From: Ideonella_A sp031398385
GTDB lineage: Bacteria; Pseudomonadota; Gammaproteobacteria; Burkholderiales; Burkholderiaceae_C
NCBI GenBank assembly: GCA_031398385.1
Contig: JANNNE010000075.1
Location: 15,181-79,180, forward strand
Reading direction: 5' to 3'
Length of the DNA stretch: 64,000 nucleotides
In this document: positions 35,270-44,269 of the stretch, in pieces
Numbering within the stretch: position 1 is the stretch's first letter
How the letters are laid out: every line of letters begins with the position of its first letter
Position numbers and translations under genes: made by a program
Notes under the pieces: generated by a model
Databases searched by the model: none
Seen by the model: the letters and a program-made list of their open reading frames with translations, nothing else
What the model was told of the DNA's origin: nothing

Positions 35270-35333
35270 GGCGTCGGTTCCTCTTTTGGGGAACCCCCTG
35301 ATGCTCGGCCATCAACCTTCCAGGAGTCAAACG

Positions 35334-37304
35334 GTGCAATCCAGTTTCCCGCGACTGTTGCTCAAGCATGCTGGCGAACGGCCGCAGGCCGCTGCCATGC
35401 GCGAGAAGGTTTACGGCATCTGGCAGACCACCAGCTGGTCGATGCTCGAAACGCTGGTGCGCGAGCTGGCTGGCGGATTGGCGGCGGCAGGGCTGAAGCG
35501 CGACGACCACATCGTCGTGGTTGGCGACAACCGGCCGCGCCTGTATGCCTCGATGCTCGCAGCGCAGACGCTCGGCGCGGTGCCCATTCCGCTGTACCAG
35601 GACGCTGCCGCCACCGAATTTGCATTTCCGATCTACAACGCCGACGTGACGATGGCGATCGTCGAGGACCAGGAGCAGGTCGACAAGCTGCTCGAATTGC
35701 GCGAGAGCTGCCCACAGCTGAACCGGCTCTGGTACGACGATCCGCGCGGTCTGCGCAACTACGACGAAACCGGCCTGGCCTCGCTCGATTCGCTGCTCGA
35801 ACAGGGCCGTGCGTGGCTGGCGGCGCACCCCGGCTTCTTCGAGGCCGAAGTCGAGCGGATCAAGCCCGACGATGTGGCTGCGATGTTCTTCACATCCGGC
35901 ACCACCGGCAACCCGAAAGGCGTGGTGCACACCCATGCCAGCCTGCTCGACCGGGCCAAGGCCGGGGCCGACTTCGACAAGCTGCGCAACGACGAGGAGG
36001 TGCTGGCCTACCTGCCGCCAGCCTGGATCGGGCAGAACATCTTCAGCTACGCGCAGTGGCTGGTGTGCGGCTATGTCGTCAACTGCCCGGAATCTGCCGC
36101 CACCGTGATGATCGACCTGAAGGAAATCGGGCCGACCTACTATTTCGCGCCGCCGCGGGTATTCGAAGGTCTGTTGACCAGCGTGATGATCCGCATGGAA
36201 GACGCGGCCGCGATCAAGCGTCGCCTGTTCCACCATTTCATGGCCGTGGCCCGCCGCGTCGGGCCGGCGCTGATGGACGGCAAGACGTTGGGAACGGACG
36301 GCCGGGCAATCGGTGCCCTTGACCGTCTGCAATATGCGATTGGCGGTGCACTGATTTACGGCCCGCTGCGCAACACCTTGGGCCTGAGCCGGGTTCGAGT
36401 GGCCTATACCGCGGGCGAGGCGATCGGTCCGGACCTGTTCACCTTCTACCGCTCGATCGGTGTCAACCTGAAGCAGCTCTACGGCTCGACTGAAACCGCC
36501 GTCTTCGTCTGTCTGCAGCCCGACAACGAGGCGCGCGCCGATACGGTCGGGGTGCCGATCGCCGGGGTCGAGGTGAAGGTCGACGCGAGCGGCGAAATCC
36601 TGATCAAGTCGCCCGGCCTGCTGCGCGAGTATTACAAGAATCCCGCGGCGACCGCTGAGGTGCTCAGCGCCGATGGCTGGTACCACACCGGCGACGCCGG
36701 TTTCCTCGATGCCGGCGGCCACCTGAAGATCATCGACCGCGCGAAGGATGTCGGCCGCCTGGCCGGTGGTGCCAATGACGGCGCGATGTTCGCGCCCAAA
36801 TATGTCGAGAACAAGCTGAAGTTTTTCCCGCAGATCAAGGAAGTCGTGGCCTACGGCGACAAGCGCGACACGGTCTGCGTCTTCATCAACATCGACTTCG
36901 AAGCCGTTGGCAGCTGGGCCGAAAAGCGCAACCTGCCTTATGCCGGATATGCCGATCTGGCGCAGAAGCCCGAAGTCTACGAGCTGGTTCGCGAGTGCGT
37001 CGAGAAAGTCAACGCCGACCTCGCCGCCGACAAGATGCTGGCCGGCAGCCAGGTCAGCCGATTCCTGATCCTGCACAAGGAACTCGACGCCGACGACGGC
37101 GAACTGACCCGCACCCGGAAGGTTCGGCGTGGCTTCATCGGCGATCGCTACCAGGAATTGGTCGATGCGATGTACGGCGGCAAGACCGAACAGTTCATCG
37201 ACACCGCGGTCAAGTTCGAGGACGGTCGCAGCGGCAGCATCTCGGCCACGCTGAAGATCCAGGACGTGAAGACCTTCGCGCCGATCGACGGGAAGGCCGC
37301 ATGA
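35334..37304 (+). CDS. Long-chain acyl-CoA synthetase-like AMP-binding ligase
   Basis: A 656-residue ANL-family ligase that adenylates a carboxylic acid and transfers it to CoA. It has FFTSGTTGNPKGVVHTH (P-loop), KQLYGSTETAVFV (adenine binding), YHTGDAGFLDAGGHLKIIDRAKDVGRL (hinge) and RTRKVRRGF near the C-terminal lysine region. The GTG at 35334 with AGGAG eight bases upstream is chosen; an ATG at 35301 is less well supported. It overlaps the livG-like gene by four bases, so it is part of a transport operon. Chain length and substrate class cannot be told by eye. Confidence 0.9.
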   Translation: MQSSFPRLLLKHAGERPQAAAMREKVYGIWQTTSWSMLETLVRELAGGLAAAGLKRDDHIVVVGDNRPRLYASMLAAQTLGAVPIPLYQDAAATEFAFPIYNADVTMAIVEDQEQVDKLLELRESCPQLNRLWYDDPRGLRNYDETGLASLDSLLEQGRAWLAAHPGFFEAEVERIKPDDVAAMFFTSGTTGNPKGVVHTHASLLDRAKAGADFDKLRNDEEVLAYLPPAWIGQNIFSYAQWLVCGYVVNCPESAATVMIDLKEIGPTYYFAPPRVFEGLLTSVMIRMEDAAAIKRRLFHHFMAVARRVGPALMDGKTLGTDGRAIGALDRLQYAIGGALIYGPLRNTLGLSRVRVAYTAGEAIGPDLFTFYRSIGVNLKQLYGSTETAVFVCLQPDNEARADTVGVPIAGVEVKVDASGEILIKSPGLLREYYKNPAATAEVLSADGWYHTGDAGFLDAGGHLKIIDRAKDVGRLAGGANDGAMFAPKYVENKLKFFPQIKEVVAYGDKRDTVCVFINIDFEAVGSWAEKRNLPYAGYADLAQKPEVYELVRECVEKVNADLAADKMLAGSQVSRFLILHKELDADDGELTRTRKVRRGFIGDRYQELVDAMYGGKTEQFIDTAVKFEDGRSGSISATLKIQDVKTFAPIDGKAA

Positions 37305-38167
37305 ACGCACCCGCCCGCCCGGTCGAGGTCAGCGCTGGCACCGCGGTCGACGCGGCGCGCGAAACGCAGTCTGTCCCCGTTAGCACCGATCGAAAGATAG
37401 GCCAGGTGATCCTCGAGGTGAAGAACATCAGCTTGCGATTCGGTGGCGTGAAGGCGCTGACCGACATCAGCTTCGATGTGCGCGAGCACGAGGTCCGCGC
37501 CATCATCGGCCCGAACGGTGCCGGCAAGAGTTCGATGCTGAACTGCATCAACGGCGTCTATTCGCCGCAGGAAGGCAGCATCACCTTCCGCGGCAAGACC
37601 TTCAGCCACATGAACAGCCGTCAGGTGGCCAAGATGGGCGTGGCGCGCACGTTCCAGAACCTGGCGCTGTTCAAGGGCATGAACGTGATCGACAACCTGA
37701 TGACCGGACGCAACCTGAAGATGACGACCAACATCTTCCTGCAGGCGCTGCACATCGGCCCCGCGGCGCGCGAGGAAGCGGCGCACCGCGAATATGTCGA
37801 GCACATCATCGATTTCCTCGAGATCCAGGCCTTTCGCAAGACACCGGTCGGCCGCCTGCCCTACGGCCTGCAAAAACGCGTCGATCTTGGCCGCGCGCTG
37901 GCGATGGAGCCGCAGGTGCTGTTGCTCGACGAACCGATGGCCGGCATGAATGTCGAGGAGAAACAGGACATGTGCCGCTTCATCCTCGATGTGAACGACG
38001 AATTCGCGACCACGATCGTGCTGATCGAACACGACATGGGTGTGGTGATGGACATTTCCGACCGCGTGGTGGTGCTCGACTACGGCCGCAAGATCGGTGA
38101 CGGCACGCCGGAAGAAGTCCGCAACAACGAGGACGTGATCAGCGCGTACCTCGGAACCACCCACTAG
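37301..38167 (+). CDS. Branched-chain amino acid-type ABC transporter ATP-binding protein LivG-like
   Basis: A 288-residue ATPase. After a leader of about 30 residues come LEVKNISLRFGGVKALTDISF, GPNGAGKSSMLNCI (Walker A), LPYGLQKRVDLGRAL (signature region), VLLLDEPMAGMN (Walker B) and IEHDMGVVMDIS. LivG-type proteins power uptake of branched amino acids, but relatives serve aromatic or fatty acids. The ligase gene fused into the operon by an ATGA overlap favours a carboxylic acid substrate. It pairs with the LivF-like ATPase at 41830. Confidence 0.92.
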   Translation: MNAPARPVEVSAGTAVDAARETQSVPVSTDRKIGQVILEVKNISLRFGGVKALTDISFDVREHEVRAIIGPNGAGKSSMLNCINGVYSPQEGSITFRGKTFSHMNSRQVAKMGVARTFQNLALFKGMNVIDNLMTGRNLKMTTNIFLQALHIGPAAREEAAHREYVEHIIDFLEIQAFRKTPVGRLPYGLQKRVDLGRALAMEPQVLLLDEPMAGMNVEEKQDMCRFILDVNDEFATTIVLIEHDMGVVMDISDRVVVLDYGRKIGDGTPEEVRNNEDVISAYLGTTH

Positions 38168-38175
38168 GAGCCGGC

Positions 38176-39105
38176 ATGGGCTTTTTCATCGAGACCCTGA
38201 TCGGCGGCCTGATGGCGGGCATGTTGTATTCGCTGATCGCACTCGGCTTCGTGCTGATCTTCAAGGCCAGCGGGGTGTTCAACTTCGCGCAGGGCGCGAT
38301 GGTGCTGTTCGCGGCGCTGGCGATGGCGCGTTTTGCCGAATGGATTCCGGCCTGGCTGGGATTCGAGAACCAGATTCTGGCCAACGTGCTCGGTTTCATT
38401 GCCGCGATGGGCGTGATGGTCATCGCCGCGTGGCTGATCGAAAAGCTGGTGCTCGGCAAACTGGTCAATCAGGAAGGCATCACCTTGCTGATGGCCACGC
38501 TGGGCATCACCTATTTTCTCGATGGCTTCGGCCAGACGATCTTCGGCAGCGACATCTACAAGATCGACATCGGCCTGCCAAAGGAGCCGACCTTCCTGTT
38601 CGAGAACGTGTTCCAGGGCGGCATCCTGATCAGCAAGGAAGATCTCTATGCCGCGCTGATCGCCGCCTCGCTGGTCGCGCTGCTGACGCTGTTCTTCCAG
38701 AAGACCAAGACCGGGCGCGCGCTGCGTGCAGTCGCCGACGATCACCAGGCGGCGCAGTCGATCGGCATTCCGCTGTCGCGCATCTGGGTCATCGTCTGGA
38801 GCGTCGCCGGCTTCGTCGCGTTGGTGGCCGGAATGATCTGGGGCTCCAAGCTCGGGGTTCAGTTTTCGCTGTCGCTGGTGGCGCTGAAGGCCTTGCCGGT
38901 GGTGATTCTCGGCGGGCTGACGTCGGTGCCGGGCGCGATCGTTGGCGGGCTGCTGATCGGCGTCGGCGAGAAATTGTCCGAGATCTACATCGGCCCGATG
39001 CTCGGCGGTGGCATCGAGATCTGGTTTGCCTACGTGATGGCGCTGCTGTTCCTGCTGGTGCGTCCGCAAGGCTTGTTCGGGGAGAAGATCATTGACCGCG
39101 TCTGA
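38176..39105 (+). CDS. ABC transporter permease, LivH-like
   Basis: A 309-residue permease with the N-terminal motif LIGGLMAGMLYSLIALGFVLIFKASGVFNFAQG, typical of LivH in parts. Eight or so membrane segments follow. The EAA region reads TGRALRAVADDHQAAQSIGIPLSR. AGGAG lies six bases before the ATG, eight bases after the livG-like stop. It forms the channel with the LivM-like permease. Confidence 0.93.
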   Translation: MGFFIETLIGGLMAGMLYSLIALGFVLIFKASGVFNFAQGAMVLFAALAMARFAEWIPAWLGFENQILANVLGFIAAMGVMVIAAWLIEKLVLGKLVNQEGITLLMATLGITYFLDGFGQTIFGSDIYKIDIGLPKEPTFLFENVFQGGILISKEDLYAALIAASLVALLTLFFQKTKTGRALRAVADDHQAAQSIGIPLSRIWVIVWSVAGFVALVAGMIWGSKLGVQFSLSLVALKALPVVILGGLTSVPGAIVGGLLIGVGEKLSEIYIGPMLGGGIEIWFAYVMALLFLLVRPQGLFGEKIIDRV

Positions 39106-39146
39106 CTGCTCCCGCTTGCACGCCAGAAACCCGAAGGGCTAACCCG

Positions 39147-40211
39147 ATGCTGTATAGAGAAAACGGCCAGTTCAAGACCAGCTACCGGACCGACCAGCAG
39201 ATCTTTCCGATCCGCCAGGATCGGGTGCTCATCGGCCTGCTGATGTTCTTCGCTGCGGCGATCGTTCCGTTCATCGCCTCGGAGTATCTGTTCAAGGCGA
39301 TCCTGATTCCGTTTCTGATCCTGTCGCTGGCCGCGCTGGGACTGAATATCCTGGTCGGCTATTGCGGTCAGATTTCGCTGGGTACCGGTGCGTTCATGGC
39401 GGTCGGAGCGTATGCGGCTTACAACTTTGCGGTGCGCATTCCCGGCATGCCGCTGCTGTTTTCGCTGCTGCTCGGCGGCGTCTGTGCCACGGTTGTCGGG
39501 GTCTTGTTCGGCATACCCTCGCTGCGAATCAAGGGCCTGTATCTGGCGGTGGCGACGCTGGCCGCGCAGTTCTTCGTCGACTGGGCCTTCCTGCGCATCA
39601 ACTGGTTCACCAACAACTCGTCGTCCGGTTCGGTATCGGTTGCCGGGCTGGAAGTATTCGGCTGGATGATCAATACACCGGCGCGCCGCTACCTGTTGTG
39701 CCTGGGTTTCCTGGTCGTTTTCGCGACCTTGGCCAAGAACCTGGTGCGCAGTCACATCGGCCGCGAGTGGATGGCGATCCGCGACATGGACGTCGCGGCG
39801 GCGGTGATCGGCATTCGTCCGGTCTACGCCAAGCTGACGGCGTTTGCGGTCAGCTCCTTCATCGTCGGCGTGGCTGGCGCCCTGTGGGGCTTCGTGCATC
39901 TGGGATCGTGGGAGCCGGCGGCATTCTCGATCGACCGCTCGTTCCAGCTGCTGTTCATGGTGATCATCGGCGGCCTGGGCTCGATCATGGGCAGCTTCTT
40001 CGGCGCCGCCTTCATCGTCGTGTTGCCGATCTTGCTCGACAACCTGCCGTACTGGTTCGGCATCCCGATCGATACCGCGCTGGCATCCCACATGACCTTC
40101 ATGGTGTTCGGCTCGCTGATCGTCTTCTTCCTGATCGTCGAGCCACACGGCCTGGCGCGTCTGTGGTCGATCGGCAAGGAAAAATTGCGGCTATGGCCCT
40201 TCCCCCATTGA
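39147..40211 (+). CDS. ABC transporter permease, LivM-like
   Basis: A 354-residue permease. Markers are LAALGLNILVGYCGQISLGTGAFMAVGAYAAY, in parts, and the EAA region GREWMAIRDMDVAAAVIGI. A glycine-rich turn IIGGLGSIMGSFFGAAFIVV precedes the last segments. It starts about 40 bases after livH. After its stop there is a 126-base gap with a hairpin (40299-40314) before the binding-protein gene. Confidence 0.93.
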   Translation: MLYRENGQFKTSYRTDQQIFPIRQDRVLIGLLMFFAAAIVPFIASEYLFKAILIPFLILSLAALGLNILVGYCGQISLGTGAFMAVGAYAAYNFAVRIPGMPLLFSLLLGGVCATVVGVLFGIPSLRIKGLYLAVATLAAQFFVDWAFLRINWFTNNSSSGSVSVAGLEVFGWMINTPARRYLLCLGFLVVFATLAKNLVRSHIGREWMAIRDMDVAAAVIGIRPVYAKLTAFAVSSFIVGVAGALWGFVHLGSWEPAAFSIDRSFQLLFMVIIGGLGSIMGSFFGAAFIVVLPILLDNLPYWFGIPIDTALASHMTFMVFGSLIVFFLIVEPHGLARLWSIGKEKLRLWPFPH

Positions 40212-40298
40212 TCGAGCGGTCGAGCGCGAACGGCGCATCCGCATCAACCCCGACAGCCAAAGACGGCGCAGACCGTTGTTTGTGAACGTTCCACCCCA

Positions 40299-40314
40299 CG
40301 CACTGACGAGTGCG
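40299..40314 (+). other. Small hairpin before binding-protein gene
   Basis: CGCACT-GACG-AGTGCG forms a six-pair stem about 15 bases before the TGGAG ribosome-binding site of the following gene. It has no T tract and may affect mRNA stability or translation. Confidence 0.4.
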
Positions 40315-40337
40315 CACATCAACTCCTGGAGACCAAC

Positions 40338-41675
40338 ATGAAACTGAAGTCCCTGATTCTGGCTGGCACGATCGTCGCGGCGGGTGTTGCCGGCCTGGCA
40401 ACGCCGCCAGCGGCACACGCGGCGGGCAAGGAGCAGTTCTTTCCGGTGCTGGTCTACCGCACCGGCGCCTACGCACCGAACGGTGTGCCGTTCGCAAACG
40501 GCTATGTCGACTATCTGAAGCTGGTCAATGCCAAGGGCGGCATCAACGGTGTCAAGGTCAGCTGGGAAGAATGCGAAACCGGCTACGCGACCGACAAGGG
40601 CGTGGAGTGCTACGAACGGCTGAAGGGCAAGGAAGGCGGCGCGACGGTCTTCCAGCCGCTGTCGACAGGCATCACCTTTGCGCTGACCGAAAAGGCGCCG
40701 AACGACAAGATCCCGCTGATCACCTCGGGCTATGGCCGCAGCGAAAGCGCCGATGGCGGGATCTTCAAGTGGAACTTCCCGCTGGTCGGCACCTACTGGG
40801 TCGCCGCCGACATCCTGATCCAGTACCTTGGCAAGAAGGAAGGCGGGCTCGACAAGCTGAAGGGCAAGAAGATCGCGCTGGTCTATCACGACAGCCCCTT
40901 CGGCAAGGAGCCGATCCCGCTGCTTCAGGAACGCGTGAAGATGCACGGCTTCGAATTGCAGCTGCTGCCGGTGACACACCCCGGTGTCGAGCAGAAGGCA
41001 ACCTGGCTGCAGATTCGCCAGGGTCGACCCGACTATGTGCTGCTGTGGGGCTGGGGCGTGATGAACTCGACCGCCCTGAAGGAGGCGGTTGCCACCGGCT
41101 ACCCGCGCGAGAAGATGTACGGCGTGTGGTGGTCGGGTGCCGAGCCCGATGTGAGGGACGTCGGCGCGGGCGCCAAAGGCTATAACGCGCTGGCGCTGCA
41201 GCACGGTGCCGAGCCGAACGCCAAGGTCACCAAGGACATCCTGACCATGGTGCACGGCAAGGGCCAGGGAACCGGCGCGAAAGATGAAGTCGGTGAAGTG
41301 TTGTACATGCGCGGCCTGTCGGCGGCGATGCTTGCGGTCGAGGGTGTTGCGCGTGCACAGGAACGCTTCGGCAAAGGCAAGGTCATGACCGGTGAACAGG
41401 CGCGCTGGGGCTACGAGAACCTCGCACTTGACCAGAAGAAGCTCGACGGACTCGGCTTCGCGGGCGTGATGCGGCCGGTGTCGACGTCCTGTGTCGATCA
41501 CATGGGCGCCTCGTGGGCCCGCATCCACACCTGGGACGGTGCGAAGTGGAACTTCACCAGCGACTGGCTGCAGGCCGACGATCAGATCCTGAAGCCGATG
41601 GTCAGGCAGGCGGCGGACAAATATGCCAGCGAGAAGAAGCTGACCCGGCGCACGCCGGAGGACTGCCAGAGCTGA
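40338..41675 (+). CDS. Periplasmic substrate-binding protein of the Liv-type transporter
   Basis: A 445-residue type I solute-binding protein. The signal peptide MKLKSLILAGTIVAAGVAGL...AAHA is cleaved before AGKEQ. Domain features include VLVYRTGAYAPNGVPFANGYVDYL, GGINGVKVSWEECETGYATDKGVECYERL and LITSGYGRS. TGGAG precedes the ATG. The protein is longer than LivJ (about 370), as are family members acting in aromatic or fatty acid uptake. It is followed by an unusually structured 154-base gap. Confidence 0.91.
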   Translation: MKLKSLILAGTIVAAGVAGLATPPAAHAAGKEQFFPVLVYRTGAYAPNGVPFANGYVDYLKLVNAKGGINGVKVSWEECETGYATDKGVECYERLKGKEGGATVFQPLSTGITFALTEKAPNDKIPLITSGYGRSESADGGIFKWNFPLVGTYWVAADILIQYLGKKEGGLDKLKGKKIALVYHDSPFGKEPIPLLQERVKMHGFELQLLPVTHPGVEQKATWLQIRQGRPDYVLLWGWGVMNSTALKEAVATGYPREKMYGVWWSGAEPDVRDVGAGAKGYNALALQHGAEPNAKVTKDILTMVHGKGQGTGAKDEVGEVLYMRGLSAAMLAVEGVARAQERFGKGKVMTGEQARWGYENLALDQKKLDGLGFAGVMRPVSTSCVDHMGASWARIHTWDGAKWNFTSDWLQADDQILKPMVRQAADKYASEKKLTRRTPEDCQS

Positions 41676-41829
41676 TCCCCCGAGGGTTGGGGCCTCGTGG
41701 TCCGTCGGACTGCGGAACCGAGGCTCCCGACCCCCCGACCCTCCCTGCCCAGGGAGGACGAAGGGCCCGATCTGGGCCCCTGATCGAAGCGCCGCAACGC
41801 GACGTTTCGATGAGTTCAACATCCAGATC
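41676..41829 (+). other. Structured intercistronic region between binding protein and LivF-like genes
   Basis: Three stem-loops can be drawn: GCCTCG/CGAGGC (41692-41724), CCTCCCT/AGGGAGG (41740-41757) and GGGCCC/GGGCCC (41763-41779). None has a T tract, so they are not classical terminators. Such structures between a binding-protein gene and the next gene often stabilise the upstream mRNA segment and give excess binding protein. Confidence 0.55.
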
Positions 41830-42636
41830 ATGAGCAACATTCTTCTCAACGTCAACGGCATCGAAGTCATCTATAACCACGTGATCCTGGTGTTGAAGGG
41901 GGTCTCGCTGCAGGTGCCCGAAGGCAAGGTCGTGGCCTTGCTTGGCGGCAACGGTGCGGGCAAGACGACCACTTTGCGAGCGGTCAGCAACCTGCTGGCC
42001 GGCGAACGCGGCGAAGTGACCAAGGGTTCGATCGAACTGCGCGGCGAGCGCATCGAAAAGCTGTCGACCTCCGACATGGTCAACCGGGGTGTGGTCCAGG
42101 TCATGGAAGGACGCCATTGCTTCGCCCACCTGACGATCGAAGACAACCTGATGACGGGTGCCTACACCCGCCGTGATGGCAATGCCGCGATCAAGGCCAC
42201 GCTCGACAAGGTCTACACCTACTTTCCGCGCCTGAAAGAGCGTCGCACGTCGCTGGCTGCCTATACCTCGGGCGGCGAGCAGCAGATGTGCGCGATCGGG
42301 CGTGCGCTGATGGCCAATCCCAAGATGGTCTTGCTCGACGAGCCGTCGATGGGCCTGGCGCCGCAGTTGGTGGAAGAGGTGTTCGAGATCGTCAAGGACC
42401 TGAACACCAAGGAGCAGGTCACGTTTCTGCTGGCCGAACAGAATACGAATATCGCGCTGCGTTATGCCGACTACGGCTACATCCTCGAGAACGGCCGGAT
42501 CGTGATGGACGGTGAGGCCAAGGCCTTGCGCGAGAACGAAGATGTGAAGGAGTTCTACCTCGGCATGGGTGGCGGCGAACGCAAGAGCTTTCGCGACGTC
42601 AAGAGCTACAAGCGGCGCAAGCGCTGGCTGGCATGA
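41830..42636 (+). CDS. ABC transporter ATP-binding protein, LivF-like
   Basis: A 268-residue ATPase. It has LLGGNGAGKTTTLRAVSNLL (Walker A, with Gly-Gly-Asn where most LivF have Gly-Pro/Ala-Asn), YTSGGEQQMCAIGRAL (signature), MVLLDEPSMGLAPQ (Walker B) and LLAEQNTNIALRYAD. The C-terminus is extended (KSFRDVKSYKRRKRW) and basic. It overlaps the next small gene by four bases. Confidence 0.92.
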   Translation: MSNILLNVNGIEVIYNHVILVLKGVSLQVPEGKVVALLGGNGAGKTTTLRAVSNLLAGERGEVTKGSIELRGERIEKLSTSDMVNRGVVQVMEGRHCFAHLTIEDNLMTGAYTRRDGNAAIKATLDKVYTYFPRLKERRTSLAAYTSGGEQQMCAIGRALMANPKMVLLDEPSMGLAPQLVEEVFEIVKDLNTKEQVTFLLAEQNTNIALRYADYGYILENGRIVMDGEAKALRENEDVKEFYLGMGGGERKSFRDVKSYKRRKRWLA

Positions 42637-42932
42637 GCGACGACAGTTTCGGTTTCGCGCCACCCCCCTTCAAGCCCGACGAGGCGCTGCAGCGCCTGAA
42701 GCGCGAGTTGCGCGCCCTCGGCCTGAACGAACGCGAGGGCGCATTCGAACGCCGCGACCGGCTGATGGCGCGCGCTGTCATCGACCAGGGCACGCTGACG
42801 GCCGCGATCGCCCGGGTGCCGTCACGCTCGCCCGAATGGCGCCAACGCACCTTGGCCAGCAGCGCCGATGTGCGCGATTTCGTGGTCGAACTCAAGAAGA
42901 ACATGGCCCAATGGACAGAACGTGACGATTGA
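42633..42932 (+). CDS. Conserved-looking 99-residue protein of unknown function
   Basis: A small, charged, cytoplasmic protein of 99 residues with two helical halves (FKPDEALQRLKRELRALGLNEREGAFERR and SPEWRQRTLASSADVRDFVVELKKNM, read in parts). It has no cysteines and no signal. The ATGA overlap with the LivF-like gene and the 11-base overlap with the ligase gene show it belongs to the operon. No family was recognised. A partner or chaperone for the ligase is possible but unproven. Confidence 0.75.
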   Translation: MSDDSFGFAPPPFKPDEALQRLKRELRALGLNEREGAFERRDRLMARAVIDQGTLTAAIARVPSRSPEWRQRTLASSADVRDFVVELKKNMAQWTERDD

Positions 42933-44208
42933 CCACAGCAACGCGATTGCCGCCGGTTTCTACGACGCACTCGAATGCCGCGACCCACAGGCGCGCGAAC
43001 AGGATCTGATGGCGGCGCTGCCGCAGCAGATCGCGCATGCAAAGTCCGGCACCCGCGCCTTCGCGCAAAGCCTGGCCGGCTTCGACGCCGCGGCGATCAC
43101 GACGCGGAAGGCTCTCGCCGGATTGCCGGTCTTGAGGAAGCAGGAGCTTCGTGAACGCCAACAAGGCCTTCGCGACACCGATGTGCTGGGCGGCTTTTCG
43201 TCCATCGGCTGGCGCGGTCTGCTGGCCATGCAGGGCGCGCGCAAGGTATTCCAGTCACCGGGCCCGATCTATGAACCCGAAGGTGAATCCGCCGACTACT
43301 GGCGCACCGCCAGGGCCTTGCACGCGGCCGGATTTCGCAGCGCAGACCTGCTGCACAACAGCTTCAGCTATCACCTGACGCCGGCCGGTTCGATGATGGA
43401 ATCGGGCGCCCAGGCACTCGGCTGCACGGTCTTTCCCGGTGGCGTCGGCAACACCGAACTGCAACTGCAGGCGATGTCGGACTTGCGGCCCGACGGTTAT
43501 GTCGGCACCCCGAGCTTTCTGAAAATCTTGATCGACAAGGCTGCACAAGCCGGCATCCGCTTGCCCTCGCTGCGCAAGGCGTTGGTCAGCGGCGAGGCAT
43601 TCCCTGCGCCGTTGCGCGACTGGTTGAGCGAACGTGGCATCGCTGCCTATCAGTGCTACGCCACTGCAGATGTCGGATTGATCGCTTACGAAACCACGGC
43701 GCGCGAAGGCCTGGTGCTCGACGAGCGGGTGATCGTCGAGATCGTCCGCCCCGGCACTGGCGACCCGGTGCCCGAAGGCGAGGTCGGCGAACTCGTCATC
43801 ACCACGCTGAACGCCGACTACCCGCTGGTCCGCTTCGGTACCGGCGACCTTTCCGCGGTGTTGCCGGGGCAGTGCCCGACCGGGCGTACCAACATGCGGA
43901 TCAAGGGCTGGATGGGGCGTGCAGACCAGACCGCCAAGGTGCGCGGCATGTTCGTTCACCCGGACCAGGTGGCTGCGATCACGCGACGCCACCCCGAGAT
44001 CGTCAAGAGCCGGCTCGTTGTCAGCGGCGAGATGGCCAGCGACCGGATGACCCTGCACATCGAGGTCGAACGCGCCGCCGACAACCTGACCAACGGCGTG
44101 GCCGAAACCATGCGCGAGATCACCAAGTTGCGCGGGGAGGTCGAGCTCTGCGCGCCGGGCAGCCTGCCCAACGATGGCAAGGTGATCGAGGACACCCGAA
44201 AAGTTTGA
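42922..44208 (+). CDS. Phenylacetate-CoA ligase family AMP-binding protein (PaaK-like)
   Basis: A 428-residue ligase. PaaK-type features are HNSFSYHLTPAGSMMESGAQALGC, the motif YQCYATADVGLIAYET, ELVITTLNADYPLVRFGTGDLSAVL and the C-terminal domain with GRADQTAKVRGMFVHPDQV. It should form a CoA thioester of an aromatic or other carboxylic acid. The GTG at 42922 is the likely start, with translation coupled to the 99-residue gene. It is the second CoA ligase in the transport operon and differs clearly from the first. No paa catabolic genes occur here, so the substrate is open. Confidence 0.88.
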   Translation: MTIDHSNAIAAGFYDALECRDPQAREQDLMAALPQQIAHAKSGTRAFAQSLAGFDAAAITTRKALAGLPVLRKQELRERQQGLRDTDVLGGFSSIGWRGLLAMQGARKVFQSPGPIYEPEGESADYWRTARALHAAGFRSADLLHNSFSYHLTPAGSMMESGAQALGCTVFPGGVGNTELQLQAMSDLRPDGYVGTPSFLKILIDKAAQAGIRLPSLRKALVSGEAFPAPLRDWLSERGIAAYQCYATADVGLIAYETTAREGLVLDERVIVEIVRPGTGDPVPEGEVGELVITTLNADYPLVRFGTGDLSAVLPGQCPTGRTNMRIKGWMGRADQTAKVRGMFVHPDQVAAITRRHPEIVKSRLVVSGEMASDRMTLHIEVERAADNLTNGVAETMREITKLRGEVELCAPGSLPNDGKVIEDTRKV

Positions 44209-44269
44209 GACGCCCGGAGAGCCAGCAGCGCCAAGAGCCGCGCTGCTTCATGACCGCTCAGGCGCTGCC

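Noticed and set aside
35232..37310. 692-codon minus-strand open frame opposite the acyl-CoA ligase gene
   Set aside because: The plus-strand ligase has a full motif set and operon overlap; the antisense frame has none.
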